A stretch of 64,000 nt of DNA from CAYOSU01 sp964406735 (GCA_964406735.1 CAYOSU010000002.1:62001-126000); one strand, 5' to 3'; shown: positions 50,950 through 59,586, counted from the stretch's first letter. Notes: generated by a model from the sequence alone, not told the origin. Program-made: numbers and translations.

Positions 50950-51689
50950 AGCTCCTCCAAAAAGCGGTCGGCTACGGCGTTGAATCGCATGCAGTCGTCC
51001 AGAAAGCAGAAGTGTCCGCCGAAAAGCGCCTTTATGTCCGAGCTTTTTATAAGCTTATGCAGTTTTTTGACGGTCTGGGGAGTTATATCCTTATCCTTGA
51101 TGCCATACACGAGAAGTGTGGGCGTTTTTATGCGCTTTATATCGCTCTTTAAGTCCTCGTCGATAACCTTTATGAACGTCCGTTTCATCACGTCCGAAAG
51201 AATCTTGTAATCTTCCGATCCTGCGGTTTTGATGAAAGTGCCGTTTTTTATTACGCCTTTTTTGTATAAAAGCTTTTTTAGCTTGAAAAACGTTATCGAA
51301 AAGAGCGTCTTCAATTTTTTGCGGCGTTTTAAGCCTGCCGGCGCAACGAGAACTGCGCCGTTGACTCTTTCGGGGGCTTCGCTCATTATTTTGAAAGCTA
51401 CTCTGCCGCCGAACGAGTGGGCGATTATATCGCACTTTTTTATTTTTAACTCGTCGAGAAGGCTTAGCGTTTCAGCCTTGTAGTCCTCAACGGTCATTGC
51501 GGTCTTTGGTTCGTTGCTTTTGCCAAAGCCCGAGAAGTCAAGGAATATGCACTTTCGCTTTGACGAAAAATATTCCCTCTGGGCGGAAAAGGTGGTCGTA
51601 TCGCATCCCCAGCCATGCAAAAATAAAAGCGGCTTGCCTTTCCCGACTACTTCGTAATTTAGCTTTCTGTCTTCGTAAATGAAATTCAA
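50946..51689 (-). CDS. Alpha/beta hydrolase
   Basis: A 247-residue alpha/beta hydrolase with oxyanion HGWGCD (about 25-30), nucleophile elbow AHSFGG (about 90-95), an Asp in VYGIKDKD and the catalytic His in FGGHFCF. Substrate unknown. The start appears to be TTG at 51689, just after the rimI stop codon and without a close Shine-Dalgarno, which suggests translational coupling. It overlaps murF by 4 bp. Confidence 0.88.
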   Translation of the reverse strand: MNFIYEDRKLNYEVVGKGKPLLFLHGWGCDTTTFSAQREYFSSKRKCIFLDFSGFGKSNEPKTAMTVEDYKAETLSLLDELKIKKCDIIAHSFGGRVAFKIMSEAPERVNGAVLVAPAGLKRRKKLKTLFSITFFKLKKLLYKKGVIKNGTFIKTAGSEDYKILSDVMKRTFIKVIDEDLKSDIKRIKTPTLLVYGIKDKDITPQTVKKLHKLIKSSDIKALFGGHFCFLDDCMRFNAVADRFLEEL

Positions 51690-51690
51690 A

Positions 51691-52134
51691 TCATGGCGTT
51701 GTCGGCGTTCGTCTCCACATTATGAGCGCATCCTCGCCGTCGCCATAATATCTTTTCCTGCGTCCCTCCGTCTTGAATCCGTAGCTTTCGTATAATTTTA
51801 TCGCAACCTCGTTTGACGGGCGAACCTCTAAGGTCACGTCTATATCGCCTAAGTCCTCTGCCGTTTTGAGAAGATGCGAGAGCATAGCTTTGCCGTAGCC
51901 TTTACCCTGTTTTTCGGGAACGACTGCGATATTTGCTATATGCGCCTCGGGCGGAATGGAATAAAAGCCGTAGTAGCCTATCACATCGCCGTCCTCTTCA
52001 AATATCACGCCGTGGAAAAGCTCGTGCGACAGCGATTCCGCTATCGCGTATATCGACCACGGATCTTTGAATATCCTTTGTTCAAGCCCGAAAAGAAGCT
52101 CTACGTCGTCAAGCGTCCAAGCTCTTGCGATCAT
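51691..52134 (-). CDS. rimI: Ribosomal protein S18-alanine N-acetyltransferase (RimI)
   Basis: A 147-residue GNAT enzyme. Acetyl-CoA loop VPEKQGKGYGKAML (about 73-86), then TLEVRPSNEVAIKLYESYGFKTEGRRKRYYGDGEDALIM, the RimI signature. It lies in the usual tsaE-tsaB-rimI context and overlaps tsaB by 26 bp. Confidence 0.95.
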   Translation of the reverse strand: MIARAWTLDDVELLFGLEQRIFKDPWSIYAIAESLSHELFHGVIFEEDGDVIGYYGFYSIPPEAHIANIAVVPEKQGKGYGKAMLSHLLKTAEDLGDIDVTLEVRPSNEVAIKLYESYGFKTEGRRKRYYGDGEDALIMWRRTPTTP

Positions 52135-52750
52135 TTTCTTCCTCCTCGGCTTGCGAAAGCTTCAGATAAAGCGGGGCAAAGTTCTCGAAAAACTCTTCTT
52201 TTTCAAGCTTTTCTTTGACGACACTTACTAAACTGTCGTAATAGTCTTCAATTACCGTTGCGCCGAAAGAGTTTTTGTAGGGTGAAATGAAATTTTCAGT
52301 CGTTTTGAGCTCTTCGTTTATTCCAACAGTATTCAAAAAGCAAAGTCTTTCCTCGCCATTTTCATACACTCCGCTGAACGCATTGCCGTGCTTTGCGTCT
52401 ATTATCGCAAGGGTCTTGCCCTTTCCACGATAATTATATGCCGCCGCCTCCAAAGAATTGACGGCTATTATTTTCATATCAAGTGCATATTGGAAGGCTT
52501 TTGCCGTCGCAACGCCTATTCTTATGCCCGTGAAAGACCCCGGACCTACCGATATTGCGCAGACGCCTATATCTGAAATTTTAAGTCCGTTGCTATTTAA
52601 TAGCCCGTCTATCTCGGGAAGAAGGCATACAGAATGCTTGGAGCGGCAGTCGGAAACGTAGCTTTTATCTACCTCGCCGCCGTTTTTTATCAACGCTACG
52701 AAAAGCTCCTCGCTCGTCGTATCTATTATCAATACGTTACGCTCTTTCAT
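52109..52750 (-). CDS. tsaB: tRNA threonylcarbamoyladenosine synthesis protein TsaB
   Basis: A 213-residue ASKHA-fold scaffold for t6A37 tRNA modification. It begins VLIIDTTSEELFVAL and has the conserved ISVGPGSFTGIRIGVATAKAF (about 65-85). TsaB pairs with TsaD (not in this window) and TsaE. Its C-terminus overlaps rimI. Overlaps tsaE by 4 bp. Confidence 0.95.
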   Translation of the reverse strand: MKERNVLIIDTTSEELFVALIKNGGEVDKSYVSDCRSKHSVCLLPEIDGLLNSNGLKISDIGVCAISVGPGSFTGIRIGVATAKAFQYALDMKIIAVNSLEAAAYNYRGKGKTLAIIDAKHGNAFSGVYENGEERLCFLNTVGINEELKTTENFISPYKNSFGATVIEDYYDSLVSVVKEKLEKEEFFENFAPLYLKLSQAEEEENDRKSLDA

Positions 52751-53184
52751 GCTTTTTTCACTATCTCCACCCTTCTTTTTGACTCGCCATCGTACTTTAC
52801 CGTTATCTCGGTGTGCGGAAAATCGACGAAGCCGTCAATGTTCTCCGCCCACTCTATTACGGCAACGTCGTTATCGCCGAAAATATCCTCTAACGCACCG
52901 GACTCGTATATCTCACTCTCGTCCTCTACGCGGTACATATCGAGGTGATGAAGGGTAAATTTCCCCTCGTAGTCGTTCCTTAATGCAAAAGTCGGAGAGG
53001 TTATACGCTCTTTTATATCGAGCGCAGTCGCTAAGCCCTTGGTAAAGACGGTCTTTCCTGCGCCTGCCTCGCCGAACATCAGTATAGCTTCGCCTTTTTC
53101 TATGCCCTCGCCGTATTTTTTGCCAAGCTCGAAGGTCTCTTCGGGGGAGTTCGTTATATAAGTTTTGCTAAAAACGGTGTTCAA
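52747..53184 (-). CDS. tsaE: tRNA threonylcarbamoyladenosine synthesis ATPase TsaE
   Basis: A 145-residue P-loop ATPase of the t6A complex. Walker A FGEAGAGKTVF (about 37-47), SPTFALRNDY and the HLDMYRVEDESEIYE signature, ending VIEWAENI. The start is TTG at 53184, overlapping the deoC stop (TTGA); no ATG lies early enough to include the conserved SPEETFELGK segment. Confidence 0.95.
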   Translation of the reverse strand: MNTVFSKTYITNSPEETFELGKKYGEGIEKGEAILMFGEAGAGKTVFTKGLATALDIKERITSPTFALRNDYEGKFTLHHLDMYRVEDESEIYESGALEDIFGDNDVAVIEWAENIDGFVDFPHTEITVKYDGESKRRVEIVKKA

Positions 53185-53843
53185 TTATTCAAAAGGTCCT
53201 CTGCTATCTTTGCGCCCTTGGACGTTCCAAGTCTTGACGCACCTGCCGCTATCATATCGAGAGCGTCCTTGCCCCCTCTTATGCCGCCTGCTGCCTTTAT
53301 GAGCTTTCTGCCGTTTATTACGCTGTTCATGAGCGCAACGTTCTCAACGGTCGCACCCTCGCCTACAAAGCCCGTAGACGTCTTGATGAAGTCGCAACGG
53401 GTATTGCAAAGGGTCTCGCACACCTTTTTTATCTCCTCTTTCGTTAAAATAGAGGTCTCGATTATTACCTTGTGAATACACTCGGGGCATGCGTCGTGAA
53501 CGAGGTTGACTTCTTCGGCAAGCTTGTCGTATTCGCCACGCTTTACCAAAGAGTTGGAGATGACCATATCTATCTCCTCTGCGCCAAGTTCTGCGCAAAG
53601 CTTTGCTTCCGCAGCCTTTGTTTCCTTTAAGTTCTCGCCCAAGGGGAAGCCTACTACCGTACAGACCTTTACATCAGAGCCTTTGAGGCATTTTGCAGCC
53701 AAGGGAACGTTCGACGGATGTACGCAAACGGAGCAAAAGCCGTATTCCTTTGCCTCATCGCAAAGCTTGATTATATCCTCTTCCAATGCGCCTTGCTTCA
53801 AATTGGTGTGATCGACCATTTTCAAAACTTCTTTAACTTCCAT
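53181..53843 (-). CDS. deoC: Deoxyribose-phosphate aldolase
   Basis: A 220-residue class I aldolase splitting 2-deoxyribose-5-phosphate into glyceraldehyde-3-phosphate and acetaldehyde. Motifs are DHTNLKQGALEEDI, VCTVVGFPLGENLKETKAAEA, the Schiff-base Lys in FIKTSTGFVGEGAT and KAAGGIRGGKDAL. Start at 53843 is set by GAGGAG 8 nt upstream. Placed between rsfS and tsaE. Confidence 0.96.
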   Translation of the reverse strand: MEVKEVLKMVDHTNLKQGALEEDIIKLCDEAKEYGFCSVCVHPSNVPLAAKCLKGSDVKVCTVVGFPLGENLKETKAAEAKLCAELGAEEIDMVISNSLVKRGEYDKLAEEVNLVHDACPECIHKVIIETSILTKEEIKKVCETLCNTRCDFIKTSTGFVGEGATVENVALMNSVINGRKLIKAAGGIRGGKDALDMIAAGASRLGTSKGAKIAEDLLNN

Positions 53844-53857
53844 TTTTCGCACTCCTC

Positions 53858-54202
53858 TTATTCGTATTTCGTTACGTTGCCGTCTTTTTCCCACAGTCTA
53901 TCCAAGTGGTAAAACTGCCTCGTCTCCTCTAAGAACAGGTGGACGATGACTGCTCCGTAGTCCATTGCTATCCATTTTGCGCCGTTGATGCCCTCCGTCC
54001 TTGTGGGCATAACGCCGAGTTTTTCCATCTCCTCGTCAAGGTTCTCGTACAAGCCCTTTACCTGAGTCGTGGACTTTCCCGATGCGATGACGAAATAGTC
54101 CGTTACCGCAGTCATATCGGTTACCTCGATAGAAACGAGGTTGAATGCCTTTTTATCGGAAAGTATTTTGCAAATCGTATCATTTAGTGCTTTTGGTTCC
54201 AT
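53858..54202 (-). CDS. rsfS: Ribosomal silencing factor RsfS
   Basis: A 114-residue protein that binds L14 and blocks subunit joining under starvation. Signature DYFVIASGKSTTQVKGLYENLDEEM and YGAVIVHLFLEETRQFYHLDRLW. Its AAGGAG site and first codons lie inside the end of the preceding nadD-yqeK gene (23-bp overlap), the usual gene order in Firmicutes. Confidence 0.96.
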   Translation of the reverse strand: MEPKALNDTICKILSDKKAFNLVSIEVTDMTAVTDYFVIASGKSTTQVKGLYENLDEEMEKLGVMPTRTEGINGAKWIAMDYGAVIVHLFLEETRQFYHLDRLWEKDGNVTKYE

Positions 54203-55313
54203 AATATTTACTCCTTAGATCCTCGACAGCATCCTCTGTCAGCGTGCATCTATCTTTGTCTGCAACATTCTCTACTATCGCTTCCGCAAACTTGACTACG
54301 GCAAGCTCGAAGTCATTTTCAGCCACCTTTCTGAGCGTTCTCGACAGCTCGTACGCACGAGTAACGTTCTCTATCGCATCGCTGAGGAAAACGAGCTTTT
54401 CAAGCTGGGACATTCCTCTTCTTCCCGTCGTGTGGTATTTTATTGCGTTTAAGACGTCTTTATCCGTAACGCCGTATTTATCCTCGACAATATACGAGCC
54501 GACGAAGCCGTGCTTGCACGAAGCGGGCAGATATACGCCCTCTTTGTCAAGTCTTTCCTGATAAGGCGTGGGATCGACGTTCTTCGCTATATCGTGGAAA
54601 AGAGCCGCAATAAACGCCTTTTCGGGGTCTACACCCATGACGGGAGCGAACTCCATCGCAGTTCTCGCTACGCCGTAGGTGTGCATATAGCGGTTTATGT
54701 TGATATAGTCGGAAAGGCTCAACGCCTCACGGAAATGCTCCTTGTAAAGGTCGTAATCGTCCATATATCTTCCGACCTTGTCCGCCGCAAGCATATCTTG
54801 CACGGGAAGCAAGAATCTGCGCCTTAGCCTTATATCGGTAGACGAAACGTTGGGAATGGGCTCGTGAGACCTTATTATCCTGTCGGGGTACTTTTTCGTG
54901 TACTCGTTCTCGGCATCTACGTCCCTTCCGATAACGTAAAGCTTTGCTAAGCTCAATATCTTGTCGGGGCACTTCCAAGTAGGCAGGTTTTTGAGTGAAT
55001 CGCCGCCGATAATGAAGTACAATTCGCCGTCCAAGTCCTTTGCAAAGTGATCTAACGTCTCGCAGGTATAGCTTAAACTTTCTTTTTTTATCTCGTAGTC
55101 GCTTATCGTGTAGCCGTACTTCTCAAAGCCGTATTTCGTCATGTTCCAACGATGCATCTTGTCCGTTACGGGCTTATCCGTCTTGTGCGGCGGATCGCCC
55201 GAGGGAAGTATGATAAGCTCGTCCAAGCCGAGTTCTTTTACCGCAGTTTCTGCGATCTTTACATGTCCTTTGTGTGGAGGATCAAACGTGCCTCCGAATA
55301 TTCCAATCTTCAT
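54180..55313 (-). CDS. nadD: Nicotinate-nucleotide adenylyltransferase fused to YqeK-type HD hydrolase
   Basis: A 377-residue two-domain protein. Residues 1-192 are NadD: GGTFDPPHKGH (7-17), GGDSLKNLPTWKCPDKIL, and NVSSTDIRLR near 155-164, which makes NaAD from NaMN and ATP. Residues 195-377 are an HD domain with His211, H240-D241 (AALFHDIAK) and YHTTGRRGMSQLEK, matching YqeK, a symmetrical Ap4A hydrolase. In many Firmicutes these are adjacent separate genes; here they are one frame. Start at 55313; the frame continues upstream but without NadD similarity and over the divergent gene. Confidence 0.92.
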   Translation of the reverse strand: MKIGIFGGTFDPPHKGHVKIAETAVKELGLDELIILPSGDPPHKTDKPVTDKMHRWNMTKYGFEKYGYTISDYEIKKESLSYTCETLDHFAKDLDGELYFIIGGDSLKNLPTWKCPDKILSLAKLYVIGRDVDAENEYTKKYPDRIIRSHEPIPNVSSTDIRLRRRFLLPVQDMLAADKVGRYMDDYDLYKEHFREALSLSDYININRYMHTYGVARTAMEFAPVMGVDPEKAFIAALFHDIAKNVDPTPYQERLDKEGVYLPASCKHGFVGSYIVEDKYGVTDKDVLNAIKYHTTGRRGMSQLEKLVFLSDAIENVTRAYELSRTLRKVAENDFELAVVKFAEAIVENVADKDRCTLTEDAVEDLRSKYYGTKSTK

Positions 55314-55362
55314 ATTTTTCTCTGACTCGTTTATTTTTTTTATAAGGGGACAAAATCTCCTT

Positions 55363-56091
55363 ATGAAAAAGCTATCTGATATTTTTGATTTGATTATTTT
55401 TTCGCTCGCTATATGCTTCCTTGCGTTCAGCGTGTCTTTCGCACTTTGCAAAAGCTTTGCGGTAAGCCTTATCGTTACATCGACGGTCTTCTCCCTTTTT
55501 GCAATATTATTTCTCGCATTCAAGGGAAAGCTCTCTGAAAAGCGTTCCGTCGACAGCTTGAAGACAACTAAGCTCGAAGCGTTAAGGCTTTTCCTTTTGA
55601 CGGAAAGGCTTTCCGTAATTGCGCCTTTACTTGAAAAAGCGTTCGACCTATCAGGCAAGCAGGCGTTTTATCTTTTTGACGGGGAGCTCTCTGAAAAGGA
55701 CGTTTTGCGCTCGATGCGCAGCTCTTCAAGCGACCACGTTGCGTTATTCTGCGTAAAATTCGATGAAAAATCGGCAGAAATAGCTGCTATTTTCCGTAAC
55801 AGGCAGGTAGAACTTATCGATCTCGTCAAAATTTTTGACGCCCTTTCCGAAAAAGGGCTACTTCCCGATCTTCCCTTGCCGCCTACTCAAAAGGGCTTTA
55901 AGTCAAGACCAAGGTTTTCAGTTGAATTTGTCGCCAAACGCCGCAAAAGGCTTTGTCTTGCCGCACTGTTTCTTTCCGCAAGCGCATTTTTTACGCCGTA
56001 TAAAGCGTTATATCTTTGCGTTGCCGCCGCCCTCGTCATTATCTCTATCCTTTCGTTTTTCGTCGGAAAACCGAAGGAAAACGGGGCTTAG
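55363..56091 (+). CDS. Unknown membrane protein with a possible Mrr-like central domain
   Basis: A 242-residue protein I do not recognise. It has two N-terminal hydrophobic helices (about 8-30 and 33-53), a soluble middle domain (about 55-185), and two closing hydrophobic segments (about 200-235). In the middle, VALFCVKFDEKSAEIAAIF followed by RQVELIDLVKIFDAL resembles the end of a restriction-endonuclease-like (Mrr) fold, where 'IELIDG' precedes a final helix; catalytic residues are not evident. It is on the plus strand between minus-strand genes and overlaps obgE by 4 bp at the 3' end. The ATG has only a distant AAGGGG. Confidence 0.7.
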   Translation: MKKLSDIFDLIIFSLAICFLAFSVSFALCKSFAVSLIVTSTVFSLFAILFLAFKGKLSEKRSVDSLKTTKLEALRLFLLTERLSVIAPLLEKAFDLSGKQAFYLFDGELSEKDVLRSMRSSSSDHVALFCVKFDEKSAEIAAIFRNRQVELIDLVKIFDALSEKGLLPDLPLPPTQKGFKSRPRFSVEFVAKRRKRLCLAALFLSASAFFTPYKALYLCVAAALVIISILSFFVGKPKENGA

Positions 56092-57350
56092 TCGATAAAG
56101 TCGAACTCGATGTCGAGTATCCTTATCGTGTCGCCGTCCTTTGCGCCTCTTTTTCTGAGAGCCGAGATTATTCCCGACATCCTCAAGGACTTCTGGAAGT
56201 ACGCTAACGACTGAGGATTGTCGAGAACGACGTTTCTTGCAAGGTTGTCGATGTACGTTCCAGATATCTCGAACGCACCGTCGTCGTCACGGGATATCTC
56301 GTAATCGCTTCCATCCCCTCTTTCGTACTCAAACTCCTCGTGCTCGATGGGCTTCAGCTCGTCAAGCTTGATTAATTCTTCGTACATAGCCTCGATAAGC
56401 TCCTTTAAGCCGCTTCTCGTAAGCGCGGAGATGGGAATGACCGTCTTATCGCCTATCTTTTTCTTGAACTCTTTGAGGTTCTGTCCCTCGAAGTCGCTGT
56501 CCGTCTTGTTGGCAACGATTATCTCGGGGCGCTCGTAAAGCTCCTCGGAAAAGTCCTGAAGCTCTTTTCTTATCGCTACGTAGTCTTCGTACGGGTCTCT
56601 GCCCTCGATGCCCGAAATATCGACGACGTGGACTATAAGCCTCGTTCTCTCTACATGGCGCAAGAAATCGTGTCCTAAGCCTGCGCCCTCAGCCGCCCCC
56701 TCGATAAGTCCGGGAATGTCAGCCAAGACGAAGCTCTTGTCGTGTATCGTTATAGCGCCTAAATTGGGCGTTAACGTCGTGAAATGGTAGTTCGCTATCT
56801 TTGGCTTTGCGTTGGTTATAACGGAAAGCAAGGTGGATTTTCCGACGTTCGGGAAGCCTACGAAGCCGACGTCGGCTATCGTTTTGAGCTCTAAGACCAC
56901 CTGCTTTGTCATACCTTTTTCGCCAAGCTGGGCAAACTGCGGAGCTTTTCTCGTGGGAGTTGCGAACTTTACGTTGCCTTTTCCTCCTCTGCCGCCCCTC
57001 AATACGACCTTTTCGCTGTCGTCGTAGAACATATCGGCTATTATCGCACCGCTCTCTTTATCTTTAATTACAGTGCCCTTGGGAACATATATTACGACAT
57101 CCTTACCGCCCTTGCCGTAGCAAAGGTTCGATCCGCCGTTCTCGCCATTCTCCGCTCTGAAATGCTGGGCAAACTTGAAATCTATCAGGTTATTCTTATC
57201 GGGAGCGACCTTGAATATTACGTCGCCGCCTTTGCCCCCGTCGCCGCCGTCAGGTCCGCCGTTGGGCTTTCCCGAAAACGCCTTCATCGACTTACAGCCG
57301 TTGCCGCCGTTACCCGATATTATAGTTATCGTGGCTTTATCTATAAACAT
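56088..57350 (-). CDS. obgE: GTPase ObgE/CgtA
   Basis: A 420-residue ribosome-assembly GTPase. It has the glycine-rich Obg fold (FSGKPNGGPDGGDGGKGGD, GKGGKDVVIYVPKGT), the G domain with GFPNVGKSTLLS (about 166-177), DIPGLIEGA and NKTD, and a C-terminal OCT domain ending GDTIRILDIEFDFID. All domains are intact. GAGG precedes the ATG. Confidence 0.97.
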   Translation of the reverse strand: MFIDKATITIISGNGGNGCKSMKAFSGKPNGGPDGGDGGKGGDVIFKVAPDKNNLIDFKFAQHFRAENGENGGSNLCYGKGGKDVVIYVPKGTVIKDKESGAIIADMFYDDSEKVVLRGGRGGKGNVKFATPTRKAPQFAQLGEKGMTKQVVLELKTIADVGFVGFPNVGKSTLLSVITNAKPKIANYHFTTLTPNLGAITIHDKSFVLADIPGLIEGAAEGAGLGHDFLRHVERTRLIVHVVDISGIEGRDPYEDYVAIRKELQDFSEELYERPEIIVANKTDSDFEGQNLKEFKKKIGDKTVIPISALTRSGLKELIEAMYEELIKLDELKPIEHEEFEYERGDGSDYEISRDDDGAFEISGTYIDNLARNVVLDNPQSLAYFQKSLRMSGIISALRKRGAKDGDTIRILDIEFDFID

Positions 57351-57369
57351 TTTCCGTTCCTCTTACGTT

Positions 57370-58008
57370 TTATTTTCCCTGCCGCTCCTTGAAGTATCGG
57401 CAATAGCTATTTATTTTACACCCGTCGCAGTTGGGCTTTTGCGCCTTGCAAACGCCACGTCCATGGTATATCAGAAGGTGGTGGCACTCGCTCCACCTAT
57501 CCTCCGGGATGGCCTCCATGAGCTGTTTTTCAGTAGTTAAGACGTCGTTTGCCGTCGCAAGACCTATTCTGTTCGACACTCTGAAAACGTGGGTGTCTAC
57601 CGCTATGGCGTTCTTGTTGTAGCCGACAGCCATTACGACGTTCGCAGTCTTTCTCCCGACTCCCGACAAGGTCATAAGCTCCTCACGGGTATTAGGAACG
57701 ACGCCGCCGTATACCTCTACCAAGCGTTTTGACGTTTCCTTTATATGCTTTGCTTTTGACTTTGAAAGTCCGCAGGAACGTATCGCTTCTTCAAGCTCGT
57801 TTTCGTCAATATCGACGAACGCTTGCGACGTATTCGCTCTTTTGAACAGCTCACGTGTTACTATATTGACACGCTTGTCCGTGCATTGCGCAGACAATAT
57901 CACCGCAACGAGCAGTTCAAAAACGCTTGAATATTCAAGCGCAGCCTTTACTTCGCCGTGCGTTTCCTTTAAGCCGTTATAAATGCCGTCAAAATTACAA
58001 TATGACAT
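57370..58008 (-). CDS. nth: Endonuclease III
   Basis: A 212-residue base-excision-repair glycosylase/AP lyase. Helix-hairpin-helix LSGVGRKTANVV (about 112-123) with catalytic Lys, catalytic Asp in VDTHVFRVSNRIG, and the 4Fe-4S loop CKAQKPNCDGCKINSYC. No Shine-Dalgarno sequence is visible, and the -10 ends 9 nt before the ATG. Confidence 0.97.
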   Translation of the reverse strand: MSYCNFDGIYNGLKETHGEVKAALEYSSVFELLVAVILSAQCTDKRVNIVTRELFKRANTSQAFVDIDENELEEAIRSCGLSKSKAKHIKETSKRLVEVYGGVVPNTREELMTLSGVGRKTANVVMAVGYNKNAIAVDTHVFRVSNRIGLATANDVLTTEKQLMEAIPEDRWSECHHLLIYHGRGVCKAQKPNCDGCKINSYCRYFKERQGK

Positions 58009-58017
58009 ACTGCATAT

Positions 58018-58046
58018 ATTTTAACAAAATATTATTGCTTTTGCAA
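58018..58046 (-). promoter_or_regulatory. Promoter of nth, very short leader
   Basis: Minus strand: TTGCAA (58041-58046), 17-bp spacer, TAAAAT (58018-58023), then 9 nt to the ATG. Confidence 0.6.
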
Positions 58047-58058
58047 ATATATATCGGC

Positions 58059-58352
58059 TTATTTTTGCAAATTCTGTACTTTTACGTATTCCGTTGTTCT
58101 TCCGCCGCCCTTTTTCATATATACGGCGACGATTTTTACTCTTAGTCCGCTTGCAATATTCAGTGCAAGGACGTAATCCGCACTTCTTATCGCAAGTGAG
58201 AGTCCACAGCTGTTAAACACTCTGACGGGAGTTGACACTACTCTCGACGGTACTTTTTGCGCTAAAAGCGCATTCCTTAGCCTATACAGGTTCTCCTTTG
58301 AGCCGAAGCTCATTATCATCTCGCTATTCACACTTTTCATCCCCTTACGCAT
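58059..58352 (-). CDS. DUF3343 domain protein
   Basis: A protein of about 97 residues. The core MIMSFGSKENLYRLRNALLAQ followed by SRVVSTPVRVFNSCGLSLAIRS matches DUF3343, a small domain with a conserved SCG cysteine that often accompanies sulfur/selenium-handling genes. The start is uncertain: ATG codons at 58352, 58340 and 58319 are all possible; 58352 was taken. It is divergent from a class V aminotransferase of the type it commonly accompanies. Confidence 0.75.
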   Translation of the reverse strand: MRKGMKSVNSEMIMSFGSKENLYRLRNALLAQKVPSRVVSTPVRVFNSCGLSLAIRSADYVLALNIASGLRVKIVAVYMKKGGGRTTEYVKVQNLQK

Positions 58353-58412
58353 AAAATCTTTCAAGAATGCTTCTTAGCAGTCTTATTCCATTATATTTTT
58401 GACGAGTGTGAA

Positions 58413-59546
58413 ATGATATATCTTGACAACGCCGCAACGGGCGGTTTTAAGCCTGAATGCGTTATTGACGAAGTAATTTATGCGTTAAGGCATCCTGCCA
58501 ACCCGACACGGTCCAGCCACAAGCGTGCGGTGGACACCGCTGAAAAGGTCTTCAACCTGAGAGAGTCTGTCGCAACGCTTTTTAACCTAAAAAGTCCTGA
58601 ACGAGTGATATTTACCAAAAACTGCACGGAAAGCCTCAATATCGCAATATTCGGGTGCTTAGAGCCGATGACGCACGTTATCGTTGACTGCTATGCGCAT
58701 AATTCCCTCGTTCGCCCCATACATTACCTTAAAGAGCATGGGCTTATCGACTATACCGTCGTATACCCCAAAGCACCCTTTTTGCCCGTTACGGCGGACG
58801 ACGTTAAAAACGCTATGCGGCGGAATACCTCGCTCGTTGCGATAACGCACGTTTCTAACGTTACGGGGACGGTCAACGATATCGAGGGAATCGGCAAATA
58901 TCTGAAAAACTCTCCCGTCCTCTTTCTCGTTGACGGCGCACAGAGCGCAGGATATCTTGACATCGATATGGAAAAGTGCGCCATCTCATACCTTTGTCTT
59001 CCTGCGCACAAGGGGCTTTGTTGTCCTACGGGACTTGGGTTCTTGTTGGTTGGCGAAAACGTGCCCTTGAAGCCTCATACGTTCGGCGGTACGGGGACTA
59101 ATTCGCTGTCTCTTTCGCAAAAGCCCTCTTTCCCCGACGGGTTTGAAAGCGGCACGCTGCCTATCAGCTCTATATGCGGCGCAGTGGCAGGCATCGAGTA
59201 CGTCATAAAAAACAGGGAGAAGACCAAGGAAAAAATGTCCGCTTTCGCCGATATTTTGTACGCACACGACATCGATGGCGTAAAGCGGTTTTCCGTTAAG
59301 AACGGTGTCGGGATATTTACTTTCGATATTTTATGCTTAGATCCGTCGGAGGCGGCAGATATATTTAATTATCGCTTCGATATTGCTTTGCGATACGGGT
59401 ATTTTTGCGCTCCTTTGATACATAGCCACGTCGGCTCGCTCGAGCGTGGGCTGCTCAGATGCTCTTTCTCCTCCTTTAATCCGCTCTCCGACGGATACTA
59501 TTTGTTAGAGTGCTTGGAGAAGATTGCGAGTTTAGCAAAAAATTGA
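58413..59546 (+). CDS. Class V aminotransferase, cysteine desulfurase-like
   Basis: A 377-residue PLP enzyme. It begins IYLDNAATGGFKP, has THVSNVTGTVNDI, the PLP Asp/Gln in VDGAQSAG, the Schiff-base Lys in LPAHKGLCCPTGLGFL, and the C-terminal YFCAPLIHSHVGSLERGLLRCSFSSFN, where the Cys fits the persulfide-forming residue of the EF2568-type family (selenium-associated cysteine desulfurase-like proteins). It probably mobilises sulfur or selenium from cysteine or selenocysteine. The partner DUF3343 gene is divergent. Confidence 0.88.
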   Translation: MIYLDNAATGGFKPECVIDEVIYALRHPANPTRSSHKRAVDTAEKVFNLRESVATLFNLKSPERVIFTKNCTESLNIAIFGCLEPMTHVIVDCYAHNSLVRPIHYLKEHGLIDYTVVYPKAPFLPVTADDVKNAMRRNTSLVAITHVSNVTGTVNDIEGIGKYLKNSPVLFLVDGAQSAGYLDIDMEKCAISYLCLPAHKGLCCPTGLGFLLVGENVPLKPHTFGGTGTNSLSLSQKPSFPDGFESGTLPISSICGAVAGIEYVIKNREKTKEKMSAFADILYAHDIDGVKRFSVKNGVGIFTFDILCLDPSEAADIFNYRFDIALRYGYFCAPLIHSHVGSLERGLLRCSFSSFNPLSDGYYLLECLEKIASLAKN

Positions 59547-59556
59547 CGGTTTTTTA

Positions 59557-59586
59557 TTGTTTTTATTGCGGCAGATGTGGTACACT
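59557..59586 (+). promoter_or_regulatory. Probable promoter of trxA
   Basis: TTGTTT (59557-59562), 18-bp spacer, TACACT (59581-59586), about 33 bp upstream of the start codon. Confidence 0.5.

Noticed and set aside
55314..55658. N-terminal extension of the NadD frame
   Set aside because: No similarity to NadD, antisense to the membrane protein gene; the ATG at 55313 gives the canonical start.
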